From contig JAQTQF010000011.1 in the NCBI GenBank assembly GCA_028712345.1, positions 1-16,583 of the forward strand: a DNA stretch of 16,583 nt. The letters run 5' to 3'. The notes beneath the pieces were generated by a model. That model saw nothing but the letters and a program-made list of their open reading frames with translations. It made no database searches and had not been told where the DNA came from. Of this stretch, positions 7,885 to 15,407 are shown piece by piece. The position numbers and the translations under genes were made by a program. This DNA is from Phycisphaerae bacterium (GTDB taxonomy: Bacteria; Planctomycetota; Phycisphaerae; Sedimentisphaerales; UBA12454). Positions within the stretch are counted from its first letter, which is position 1. Each line of letters begins with the position of its first letter.

Positions 7885-7934
7885 AACTGACATTGCTTCG
7901 TAGAAAACTTTGAAATGCCGAGAAAACTTAAAAG

Positions 7935-8092
7935 TTAAGGCAACCCCTAAAAACTTGTCCTCACGAAAGTGGGGATGTCATTGCGAGGAGCGAAGCGACA
8001 AAGCAATCTTAATTATTACCTCAAAAACGAGATTGCTTCGTCCGCCCGCGGCGGACTCGCAATGACAGTCACATTTTTAGAGATTCCCTTAA
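7935..8092. repeat. MITE-like inverted-repeat element
   Basis: A compact palindromic element of about 158 bp. Outer arms start TTAAGG and read inward through an imperfect match of about 20 bp (about 15 of 20 identical) containing CTAAAAA. Inner arms are better: TGTCATTGCGAG at 7976-7987 is perfectly complementary to CTCGCAATGACA at 8056-8067, and AAGCAATCT at 8001-8009 pairs with AGATTGCTT at 8030-8038. The right arm contains a small perfect hairpin, TCCGCC-CGC-GGCGGA (8041-8055). There is no transposase gene, so any mobility would be non-autonomous. Repeats with the TGTCATTGCGAGGAGCGAAG core are, from memory, common between genes in many bacterial genomes. Confidence 0.8.
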
Positions 8093-8111
8093 TTATGATA
8101 ATCAAATTAAA

Positions 8112-8228
8112 GTCCTATAAAAAAATTTATTCTATTTCCAAAAAGAAAGACCTATAACTTTTCATTGCCCATAATACACATCATTAGACAATAAAAAACG
8201 ATTTATTATTAAACCGTCCTATAAAAAA
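8112..8228. repeat. Pair of 13-nt direct repeats upstream of the sigma-54 regulator
   Basis: GTCCTATAAAAAA occurs at 8112-8124 and again at 8216-8228, exactly 104 bp apart, with a degenerate related copy (GACCTATAA) at about 8149. All lie in the leader region of the gene at 8315. They could be binding sites, promoter elements (TATAAA-like -10) or remnants of a duplicated segment. The sequence is low complexity, so the meaning is uncertain. Confidence 0.5.
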
Positions 8229-8314
8229 TTCAAGATATCATAACTTTAATGACGACAATATACTTACGCAATTATTTTTATCAGACTTTCTTTCAGAAAT
8301 GTGAAAAACTATTG

Positions 8315-9769
8315 ATGACGACAACCGACAAAGTAACGCTGAAAAAAATACTAATCATCGGGAAAAACACAGAACTGCAAGACTCGGCAGCAAGGGCAAG
8401 TATCCCTGCGGAAATTTTTGCCGCCGATGATTTAGCTGAAGCACAGAATCTTATCGAAAGTATTGATGTTGATATTGCACTAATAGAAAACTCCCTGCCG
8501 CCTGCAAATATCCAGAAGTTTTTTAGTCTGACAGCGCTCAACAAAAAAACCGTCATTGTCGCAACAGATGACCGTAATAAATATTCCAAAACCGATTATC
8601 TGAATTCCGGAGTATTCGCATACATCGAAAACATTTCTGGACCAAACGGTCTTGCCGATATTATTAAAGCGGTTACGGAAGATGAAAAGCCTGCCGAAGT
8701 CGGCTTTTTCCTGAACAGTTTTGCCTCTTCGGTACCAATCGCCGGCAAAAGCCCCGCCATCGCCCATACACTCAAAATGATAGAATTGGTCGGCTCAAGC
8801 AGTTGTAATCCTGTTTTGGTAATCGGCCAAACGGGCACCGGCAAAGAATCCGCCGCCAAAGCTGTACACCGCATTCGCCACCCGGATAAACCCTTCGTAG
8901 CAGTTAATTGTGCCGCGCTTACAGCAAATCTTCTCGAAAGCGAGCTTTTTGGTCACGCAAAAGGCGCTTTTACAGGCGCCGACAAGGAAAAAACAGGCCT
9001 TCTCGAACTTGCCGGGGCAGGGACGCTGTTTCTCGATGAAATCAGCGAAATACCGCTCGAACTTCAGGCCAAACTTCTGCGGGTGCTTCAGGAGAAAACC
9101 TTCAGAAAGGTCGGCGGCCTTGGCGATGTCGAATGCCAGGCAACTATTATCGCCTCAAGCAATCGAAACCTGAAAGACGAAGTTCGCGAAAAACGGTTCA
9201 GGGGCGACCTTTACTATCGGCTGAACATCTGTCCTGTCGTCTTGGCGCCGCTGAGTTCAGAAAAAAGAAAACAGGATATCCCGATTCTCGCTGAGTATTT
9301 CCTCTCAACAACTGACATTTATCCTGAAAAAAGTAAAAAAATAAAAGGTTTTACCCCTCCTGCCATAGAAGCACTTATGCAATACGACTGGCCGGGCAAT
9401 ATCAGGGAGCTGAAAAATGTTGTTGAACGCGCCGTTCTTCTCGAAACCACCGACAAAATCGGCATCGACAGTATAATAATCGACCCTGCCGAACATATCG
9501 ACTCGGTAGAATATGCCAAAGACAGCCCAAGCGAAAAACTCAAGGATTTTTCTCTGATAAAGGCTGAAAAGGAACTTATCAAACGAGCGCTCGTTGAGAC
9601 AGACGGCCAAAAAACCAGAGCCGCTGGACTGCTCGGCATCACCCGCGCAACACTTTACGCCAAATTGAAACAGTACGACTTCGAACAGAACGACAATCTT
9701 CCATTCGCTCAGAACGAGTCATCAGAAATAGAAGCAGAAGAGAATTCTGCCTGCGCCGCTGTCGCCTGA
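8315..9769 (+). CDS. Sigma-54-dependent regulator with pseudo-receiver domain
   Basis: An activator of sigma-54 promoters, 484 aa. Residues 10-122 form a receiver-like fold without the usual acidic pair (IIGKN in place of IVVDDD) and with Glu58 at the phospho-Asp position (ALIENSLPP). The AAA+ domain (about 145-375) is intact: Walker A GQTGTGKE (171-178), the sigma-54 contact loop GAFTGA (217-222), Walker B LFLDE (238-242) and the arginine-finger region FRGDLYYRLN. A Fis-type helix-turn-helix lies at about 430-453 (TRAAGLLGITRATLYAKL), followed by an acidic tail. An ATG at 8249 would add 22 residues unrelated to the family, so 8315 is chosen although its ribosome-binding site is weak. It stands alone between the two clusters and probably activates one or both sigma-54 promoters. 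Confidence 0.9.
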   Translation: MTTTDKVTLKKILIIGKNTELQDSAARASIPAEIFAADDLAEAQNLIESIDVDIALIENSLPPANIQKFFSLTALNKKTVIVATDDRNKYSKTDYLNSGVFAYIENISGPNGLADIIKAVTEDEKPAEVGFFLNSFASSVPIAGKSPAIAHTLKMIELVGSSSCNPVLVIGQTGTGKESAAKAVHRIRHPDKPFVAVNCAALTANLLESELFGHAKGAFTGADKEKTGLLELAGAGTLFLDEISEIPLELQAKLLRVLQEKTFRKVGGLGDVECQATIIASSNRNLKDEVREKRFRGDLYYRLNICPVVLAPLSSEKRKQDIPILAEYFLSTTDIYPEKSKKIKGFTPPAIEALMQYDWPGNIRELKNVVERAVLLETTDKIGIDSIIIDPAEHIDSVEYAKDSPSEKLKDFSLIKAEKELIKRALVETDGQKTRAAGLLGITRATLYAKLKQYDFEQNDNLPFAQNESSEIEAEENSACAAVA

Positions 9770-9866
9770 AAACAAAACGCGTCTAAAAATTCTACATTTT
9801 TTTGTCATACCAAAATACTTTTATCGGACTTTGATATTTTGCAACACCGTTTATACCCTCAAAACA

Positions 9867-9887
9867 CTGATAACTGATAACTGATAA
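9867..9887. repeat. Three tandem copies of CTGATAA
   Basis: CTGATAA is repeated three times without interruption and ends 16 nt before the -24 box of the adjacent sigma-54 promoter. A related two-copy heptamer array (CTATTAA) lies between flgA and flgH. It may be a slippage tract or an accessory binding site; the sequence does not decide between them. Confidence 0.7.
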
Positions 9888-9903
9888 CCCAACAATCCGA
9901 CTT

Positions 9904-9919
9904 TGGCATATTTATTGCA
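9904..9919 (+). promoter_or_regulatory. Sigma-54 (-24/-12) promoter for the TPR-activator-fliLMN cluster
   Basis: TGGCATATTTATTGCA has GG and GC ten bases apart, with the -24 box TGGCA and -12 box TTGCA conserved; only the sixth base of TGGCAC differs. A start site near 9931 gives a leader of about 60 nt before the ATG at 9991. The downstream genes overlap or are separated by a few bases through fliM, so this promoter probably serves the whole plus-strand cluster. Confidence 0.85.
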
Positions 9920-9990
9920 TACCCTTCTTATGGCCGATTGCAGAGATAATCTTTGCATGTTTTAGAAATTATTTTTGAGCTCAAGTAAAT

Positions 9991-12471
9991 ATGTCCGAAG
10001 ACGAAACTAAACCACAAGACGGCAGTCTTCTGCCGCAAAACGGTACAGAGTCGGAATCATCAGAGAAAATAGACAGTGCTCCCAATAGCCTGCCAGCCCC
10101 TGACGATAGCAGTCCCAATTCTCCTTCTGACCGGAATATCGCATCAGGCCCGGACCCTGTACAGTCGCCCCAAAACAACCATAACGACAGCATTAACAAG
10201 AAGTTAAGATATATGCAAATATCTCTTGCTGCCTGCATAATCATAACCGTCATTGCGGTTTGTTCTCCATTTTTAGGCCGCACCAGGAAATATCAAATTA
10301 TCACACCACAAATGCCCGACAATCAGGCTAAAACTATCGAACAAATTGAATTCAATACTCAAAAAGGGTTATCAGAATCAGAACTTCCGGACGCTAACGG
10401 GGCAAGTGAACCGGCTTCGCTTTACACCGCAAGCCAGTATTACAGACAGGGCGATTACAAAAAAGCGTTCGGAGTCTTCAAAAAACTTAGAAACGGTCTG
10501 ACATTTGCCGACAACGAGCCTTTCAGGGATTATCTGCTGCTGTGTATGGCGATTTGCGACCTGAAGACAGGAAACAGCGACCAGGCCGTCAACTATTTGA
10601 GGACTGCTTCAGGGAGCGACTTTAACTTCGTCAGGTTATGTGCCAATTATTATCTCTGTCAGATAGAACTTTCCAATAAACAGCTTGAGTCCGTAAGTAC
10701 CAGAGCCTATCAGGTGCTCGCGCTGATTGAATCGGTTGTGCCGGACAAAAAACTTGCTGCTGTCAAACGCGACTGTGAATATTATACGGCAGTTGCCCTG
10801 ACCAGAACACTCACCGGACTTTCGGACACCGATAAAGATGTGCCGCAGGATTTATACCAGCAAAATTCAGCAAACTACGATGCAATACTCGATACCGACG
10901 AGGAAAAATTAAAACAGGCTTTCGCAAGTCAGCAGAAAAAATTTCAGGACAGTATCCTTTCGCCCTCAATCCGGCAATGCAGCCCTGCTCAGGATGCCAA
11001 CAACGGCGAACAAACTCCTCTGAATCTATCGAATTGTTCGGTGATAGCATGGATAAGTTCGATTGAAGAGCTTTTGTCGCGTTTTGTGTCAAATTATTCT
11101 GTTGAGCTTAACTGGAACATCGACAACGACTTACAGACAATCAGACAGAGGCCTGTCAGGTTATATATGGTCAGGTGTCCCGTTGAGCAATTTATTCAGG
11201 TCTCCACCGGAGCTGTAGGACTTGCCGCTGAAGTGAATGACAATGTCATTAAAATTTATAACCCTTCTGATTATACCCTGCTCTCTGAACACCTCGATTT
11301 GCTTTACAACCAGGCTATTGGAAGGTGGCAGAAATTTATGATTTCGCATTTCGAGGACAATCGCATCAGCAACGCACATTTTGCTCTTGCCGCACTTTAT
11401 ACAAGTAAAAACAATATCCCGCAGGCAATTGACGAGTTCAAACTTATTACTTCAAAATACTCGCAAAGCAAAATTACCCCTTATGCGTTGCTGCGGTCAT
11501 CAAAATTGAAAATCGCAATTAAAGACTTCACTGGCGCTCGTCGGGATTTAACCGAACTTGTCGAACAATATCCCGATTGCCTGATAGCTGACAGGGCGTA
11601 CCTCCTGCTCGCCGACATTACCTCTGTTCAGGGAGACAAACTTCACGCCGGCAAACTGTTCACAAAAGTCTACCATCTGAATTACTCTGCTGATTCTCAG
11701 AAAGCCGCTGCGATTAATGCCGCACAGACCTTTTACGAAGGCGGCGACTACGAATCCGCAATACAGTGGGCTACAACATATGTAAATATCGCAAAAACCG
11801 GCGACAAAAACGCTCTCTACAGAGCTTACCTTCTAATTGGTAAAACATATACCGCCTGGGATAAATTCGATAAAGGATGCAGCGCTTTGAGATTCGCTCT
11901 GGCAGGACAACTGACAAAGGAAGAATATAACGATACCGTATTTTCGCTCCTGGATGGCTATATTAAAAAACAAAACTTCGTCGATGCGCTCGACTTGCTC
12001 GGAAATATCGACTCATGGCAGTTTTCAGAGCACGAATTTATGCAGCTTCTTATTCTCAAGAGCCGCGTTTACCGGAATATGAGTCTTTACAGCAAGGCCA
12101 TTTCCACTCTCGCCGATAAGGCCGAATATATCGCAGACAAACAAACCAAATCTCAGATGCTCTACGAAATCGCACTGGCCAAAATAGAGATGGGAAATCT
12201 CAATTCGGCATACAATACGCTGATGGAAGCCGTTCGCCTTTGCCAACCGGGCGTATTTAATGACCAGATAACAATCACACTTGCCGAGGTCTGCCTGAAA
12301 CTCAATCGCGACCAGCAGGTATCCAATCTATGCTCAGAACTGATTCGGAATTCATCATCACAACAAATAAAACAGCTCGCAAGACTGCTGACGGCGGATG
12401 TTTATAGCAGACAAAACAATTTCGACAAGGCCGCTTTGGCGCTTTTGGATGTGCAGCAAAAAACGGAGTAA
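9991..12471 (+). CDS. Membrane-anchored TPR protein with embedded STN-like segment
   Basis: An 826-aa protein I do not recognise as a named flagellar component. Residues 1-70 are acidic, rich in Ser, Pro, Asn and Asp, probably disordered and cytoplasmic. A single transmembrane helix spans about 76-92, so the rest should be periplasmic. TPR-like helical repeats occupy about 143-260 and 456-825 (for example YTASQYYRQGDYKKAFGVF, and FALAALYTSKNNIPQAIDEF). Between them, about 350-428, is a non-helical segment with the pattern of a secretin/TonB short N-terminal (STN) domain: IEELLSRFVSNYSVELNW, then RPVRLYMVRCPVEQFI, then NDNVIKIYNPSDY. It is first in a sigma-54-driven cluster with fliL, fliM and fliN, suggesting a role in motor assembly or as a periplasmic scaffold (inference). 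TPR and TM calls are good; function is unknown. Confidence 0.75.
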   Translation: MSEDETKPQDGSLLPQNGTESESSEKIDSAPNSLPAPDDSSPNSPSDRNIASGPDPVQSPQNNHNDSINKKLRYMQISLAACIIITVIAVCSPFLGRTRKYQIITPQMPDNQAKTIEQIEFNTQKGLSESELPDANGASEPASLYTASQYYRQGDYKKAFGVFKKLRNGLTFADNEPFRDYLLLCMAICDLKTGNSDQAVNYLRTASGSDFNFVRLCANYYLCQIELSNKQLESVSTRAYQVLALIESVVPDKKLAAVKRDCEYYTAVALTRTLTGLSDTDKDVPQDLYQQNSANYDAILDTDEEKLKQAFASQQKKFQDSILSPSIRQCSPAQDANNGEQTPLNLSNCSVIAWISSIEELLSRFVSNYSVELNWNIDNDLQTIRQRPVRLYMVRCPVEQFIQVSTGAVGLAAEVNDNVIKIYNPSDYTLLSEHLDLLYNQAIGRWQKFMISHFEDNRISNAHFALAALYTSKNNIPQAIDEFKLITSKYSQSKITPYALLRSSKLKIAIKDFTGARRDLTELVEQYPDCLIADRAYLLLADITSVQGDKLHAGKLFTKVYHLNYSADSQKAAAINAAQTFYEGGDYESAIQWATTYVNIAKTGDKNALYRAYLLIGKTYTAWDKFDKGCSALRFALAGQLTKEEYNDTVFSLLDGYIKKQNFVDALDLLGNIDSWQFSEHEFMQLLILKSRVYRNMSLYSKAISTLADKAEYIADKQTKSQMLYEIALAKIEMGNLNSAYNTLMEAVRLCQPGVFNDQITITLAEVCLKLNRDQQVSNLCSELIRNSSSQQIKQLARLLTADVYSRQNNFDKAALALLDVQQKTE

Positions 12472-12472
12472 A

Positions 12473-13405
12473 ATGAATACGGGAAAAATTATAATATCCA
12501 TATACTTTTTGGCTGTCTGCAGCAATTTGACATTTGCCGCGATGGCGATGGACGAGGAGTTTAATCCTGTCGATGTAATCGATGATTATTTTACCGGCGG
12601 CAAAACTGCCTCCGCTCAACAGAAATTATCGCCCCGACTCGCGGAGGCACAAATATCACTTTCCCCGGCAATGAGGCTGCCGAAAGAAATAGTCGAGCTG
12701 TTCATACCGGCCAATCTTGCCGGATCCTCGACACAGGCCAAACCGCCTGCCGACGAACTCCACCGTAAATTATGGGAAACCACCATAGCTCTCGCTAATG
12801 AAAACGATGAAAACAATAAAGCCGAGCTTCTACAGATGATAGAAAAGATAAAATCACTGAAATTTGCAAAGCTTCAGGCCAATCAGCCTACTGACTCCGC
12901 AGAAAAAACACGGACGATGAAAACCGAGACTGCGAAAAGACCCGTTGTTCTGCTCAAACCCGAAAAAATCCAGGCTGCTCCTGCTGTTGAAAAAACAATT
13001 GACGGCAATGAAAACCTGACCGACGATGCCCTGGCCAAAATTGAAAACAATCCGGACGATATTCAAAACCCATATGAACTGGCGGAAATTCTCGCACGCG
13101 GAGGCCATTTAACTCAGGCCGCAATATGTTACAAACAGACTCTCAAGGCAGGCCTGTTTGAAAATCAGCCAGAAACAAAGGTGTGGATACTTTTCCAGCT
13201 CGCAAATTGTCTCAAAGAGAATCAGCCGGCTGAAGCAATAAAAATTTACGCCAGATTGCTTACGGAATACCCGGATTCCACATGGGCTAAAGCCGCCAAA
13301 CGATACAACGAGCTGCTCAACCTGCAATTACAAAATAAACCTTACGAGCTGATAAAAGAACAAATAAAAGATTTACAGGAAAAAAAACCTGATGAACAAT
13401 TCTGA
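12473..13405 (+). CDS. Exported TPR-repeat protein
   Basis: A 310-aa protein of unknown function. The N-terminus MNTGKIIISIYFLAVCSNLT is a Sec-type signal peptide with probable cleavage near TFA or AMA; the LAVC sequence is not a good lipobox because valine precedes cysteine. A middle region (about 30-210) is low in recognisable features and rich in Lys, Glu and Ala. The C-terminal part (about 200-290) holds two or three TPR-like units: NPYELAEILARGGHLTQAAI, then WILFQLANCLKENQPAEAIK, then LLTEYPDSTWAKAAKRY. The ATG at 12473 is chosen over a frame extension to 12398 because GGAG overlaps the upstream stop codon and the signal peptide begins here. It starts one base after the preceding TPR gene and overlaps the next by 14 nt, so the three are translationally linked. 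Confidence 0.75.
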   Translation: MNTGKIIISIYFLAVCSNLTFAAMAMDEEFNPVDVIDDYFTGGKTASAQQKLSPRLAEAQISLSPAMRLPKEIVELFIPANLAGSSTQAKPPADELHRKLWETTIALANENDENNKAELLQMIEKIKSLKFAKLQANQPTDSAEKTRTMKTETAKRPVVLLKPEKIQAAPAVEKTIDGNENLTDDALAKIENNPDDIQNPYELAEILARGGHLTQAAICYKQTLKAGLFENQPETKVWILFQLANCLKENQPAEAIKIYARLLTEYPDSTWAKAAKRYNELLNLQLQNKPYELIKEQIKDLQEKKPDEQF

Positions 13406-14828
13406 TTTACAACAAAATAGTTATCCTGCTCAGCAAAACAGCAAGGCTTCGCTCCTGATTGCGGAAAATGATTCTGCCGCGGTCAGAACCATCTTAAAAG
13501 CCTCGGCAATGAAAGGGCTCCTCGCAACCGTAGCGACCGATGTCGCCGAAGCGTTAAGGCTCTCTGAATACGGCCGATTCGACCTCGTTTTCATCGGCGA
13601 GGGTTTCTGCAGCGGGAATTTAAGACTCCTGGAAAAAATCAAAATTGCAAACCCTGAAATGCCGGTTATCCTTCTGGCAGACTGCAAAAACGACAACCTT
13701 AATGAAACCATACAGAACATTGTCGAACTAATCCAGGCCGGCATAACGAATGTAATCCTCAAGCCTGTTGAAAACACAGCTATCATTAAATTATTTGAAA
13801 CACTCGTTCCGAACAGGCCGGTAACAAACATCGCCGGATGCCCAGATTCGGAAAACAATATATATTCCATCATCGGCTCAAGCAGTGAACTTCTCAAAGC
13901 TGTTGAACTTGCCCGAAAAACCGCCGCCAGTTCCGTTCCGGTTCTGCTTGCCGGCGAAAGCGGCACGGGCAAAGAACTTTTTGCTCGCCTGATTCATCGT
14001 TTCAGCAACAGAACAACGAGACCTTATGTAACTGTTAATTGTGCCGCACTGAATGACGCACCGCTTGAAAGCGAACTATTCGGACACGAAAAAGGCGCTT
14101 TCACAGGCGCATTTACTCAACGCAAAGGCCGATTCGAAATGGCCAATGGCGGAACTATCCTGCTCGACGAAATCAGCGAAACACCGCTGAGTTTCCAGGC
14201 AAAGCTGCTTCGAGTCCTTGAACAGCAGGACTTCCAGCGAGTCGGAGGAAATGAGAATATAAAAGTCAATGTCCGGCTGATTTGCACAACAAACAGAGAC
14301 CTTTTGGCTCTCGTAAGGGAAAGAAAATTCAGGCTCGACCTTTATTACAGAATCTGCGGCGTAAAACTTGTGCTGCCTCCTCTAAAAGAGCGAAAAGACG
14401 ATATGCACGATTTGGTCTGGCACTTTGTAAATCTTTATTCCCATCAGACAAACAGGCGAATCTCCCGTCTCGACCCCGCAATGCTGGAAGACTTCTGCCG
14501 ATTCAACTGGCCCGGAAATATAAGACAGCTTCGAAATGTCGTCAGAATGCTGCTCGTTCTCGGACAGGGACAGACACTTTCGATTGTAAATATCCCATGG
14601 CTACTCGAAGAACCTTCTGTCGACGACGATACTTCAAATCCCGGCAGCCAAATCACCGGTCTGGGAAAAATGCCTCTCGAACATATCGAACAATGCGCCA
14701 TTTTGGAAACGCTTCGGCAAAACGATAACAACCAGACCCAGGCCGCAAGAGTGCTCGGCATAAGCGACAGAACTTTAAGAGAGAAAGTAAAAAAGTACAA
14801 AACGCACGAAATACTTCAAAACGCATAA
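13392..14828 (+). CDS. FlbD/FlrC-like sigma-54 flagellar activator with degenerate receiver
   Basis: A second enhancer-binding activator, 478 aa. The receiver-like domain (about 18-140) has AEND where the acidic pocket normally sits, Gly69 at the phospho-Asp position (DLVFIGEGF), Ala96 instead of the conserved Thr/Ser, and only the lysine retained (LKP, Lys124). The AAA+ domain has Walker A GESGTGKE (188-195), GAFTGA (235-240), Walker B ILLDE (256-260), and the arginine-finger region FRLDLYYRI. The C-terminal helix-turn-helix TQAARVLGISDRTLREKVKKY resembles FlbD and FlrC, activators of middle or late flagellar genes. The gene overlaps the preceding TPR gene by 14 nt and precedes fliL by 18 nt. 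A class II or III flagellar regulator is the best guess; the exact ortholog cannot be assigned from sequence alone. Confidence 0.88.
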   Translation: MNNSDLQQNSYPAQQNSKASLLIAENDSAAVRTILKASAMKGLLATVATDVAEALRLSEYGRFDLVFIGEGFCSGNLRLLEKIKIANPEMPVILLADCKNDNLNETIQNIVELIQAGITNVILKPVENTAIIKLFETLVPNRPVTNIAGCPDSENNIYSIIGSSSELLKAVELARKTAASSVPVLLAGESGTGKELFARLIHRFSNRTTRPYVTVNCAALNDAPLESELFGHEKGAFTGAFTQRKGRFEMANGGTILLDEISETPLSFQAKLLRVLEQQDFQRVGGNENIKVNVRLICTTNRDLLALVRERKFRLDLYYRICGVKLVLPPLKERKDDMHDLVWHFVNLYSHQTNRRISRLDPAMLEDFCRFNWPGNIRQLRNVVRMLLVLGQGQTLSIVNIPWLLEEPSVDDDTSNPGSQITGLGKMPLEHIEQCAILETLRQNDNNQTQAARVLGISDRTLREKVKKYKTHEILQNA

Positions 14829-14846
14829 CCCCGGAAAGGTATTGAT

Positions 14847-15407
14847 ATGGCAGAGGAAATAAAACAGGAAACCCAGGAGCTCGCACAGGAGAAAAAAACT
14901 TCTGCAGGTATGCTTACCTGGATTATAATGCTTGTAATAATTGTCGTTTGCTGCGGCTCAGGACTCCTGCTCGGAAAGCTCTTTGCAACACCATCACAAA
15001 AACCAGCACCAGCCGCTCAGGAACAGAATACTCAGAAAGAGCAAATTACCGCCTCGGCTGAAACGCAGAGTTTAAATCCTTCTGTCTCATGGTATTACAG
15101 CCTCGATCCGGTAATCGCAAATCTCGATGAACCGGGCGTAACAAGATATGTCAGGGTCACTCTGACGCTTGAAATAAGCGGCGAAATGGATGAAAAGAAA
15201 ACTGCCGTCATTTTCGGAGAAAAAAATCCGGTGCTTATAAACTGGCTCACCATTTACCTGGCCGGTCTTAATATTGACGATATCAGGGGCGATAAAAACC
15301 TTAAAAGAATACAGAGTCAGATACTTGACTCGTTCAATGAAAAATTATTCGAAGGTTCAAGCCCAATGATAAAAAACATCCTCTTTAAGGAATTTGCAAT
15401 CCAATGA
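14847..15407 (+). CDS. fliL: FliL, stator-associated flagellar membrane protein
   Basis: FliL is an inner-membrane protein that surrounds or stabilises the stator units. The 186-aa product has a short acidic cytoplasmic N-terminus, one transmembrane helix (about 22-44), a Pro/Ala/Gln-rich linker (about 49-75), then the periplasmic FliL domain: YSLDPVIANLDEPGVTRYVR with VTLTLEI, and the closing IQSQILDSFNEKLFEG and IKNILFKEFAIQ, which match the family end. A GGAAAGG ribosome-binding site precedes the ATG. The stop overlaps the next start (ATGA), the usual coupling with fliM. Confidence 0.93.
   Translation: MAEEIKQETQELAQEKKTSAGMLTWIIMLVIIVVCCGSGLLLGKLFATPSQKPAPAAQEQNTQKEQITASAETQSLNPSVSWYYSLDPVIANLDEPGVTRYVRVTLTLEISGEMDEKKTAVIFGEKNPVLINWLTIYLAGLNIDDIRGDKNLKRIQSQILDSFNEKLFEGSSPMIKNILFKEFAIQ

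Larger units (their letters stand above)
7674..8314. other. Divergent gene-free spacer between flgD and the sigma-54 regulator
   Basis: About 640 nt of AT-rich DNA without a convincing gene. From left to right it holds the flgD ribosome-binding site and sigma-54 promoter (7714-7730), the overlapping palindromes (7863-7884), the inverted-repeat element (7935-8092), and two copies of a 13-nt direct repeat (8112 and 8216). No sigma-54 consensus is seen on the plus strand for the regulator that starts at 8315, so its promoter is probably of the housekeeping type. I could not assign its -35/-10 with confidence. Short open frames here overlap the promoter or the repeat element and show no family resemblance. 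Confidence 0.75.
9770..9990 (+). other. Intergenic region with regulatory elements
   Basis: A spacer of about 220 nt between the first regulator and the TPR operon. It contains a triple heptamer repeat and a sigma-54 promoter, annotated separately. No strong hairpin plus T-run is visible after the regulator stop, so a terminator is not called; the T-rich stretch near 9797 lacks a stable stem. Confidence 0.6.

Noticed and set aside
7678..7893. 71-codon minus-strand open frame upstream of flgD
   Set aside because: It spans the sigma-54 promoter and the palindromes, lacks a ribosome-binding site of note, and its composition (many Cys, Lys, Leu, no family pattern) looks non-coding.
7969..8157. 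62-codon plus-strand open frame (MGMSLRGAKRQSN...)
   Set aside because: It is a translation through the inverted-repeat element; such frames are usual artefacts of this repeat type.
8249..8314. Upstream start for the first sigma-54 regulator
   Set aside because: The extra 22 residues are aromatic-rich, do not fit a receiver N-terminus, and the upstream ATG has no ribosome-binding site. The internal ATG at 8315 begins directly before the first beta strand.
9770..9830. Rho-independent terminator after the first regulator
   Set aside because: A T-rich stretch is present but no stable GC-containing stem precedes it.
9931..9942. TGGCCGATTGCA as an additional sigma-54 site
   Set aside because: It has GG and GC too close together; ten intervening bases are required, as in the site at 9904.
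12398..12472. Upstream start for the exported TPR protein
   Set aside because: This would overlap the preceding gene by 74 nt and mask the signal peptide; GGAG just before 12473 supports the later start.
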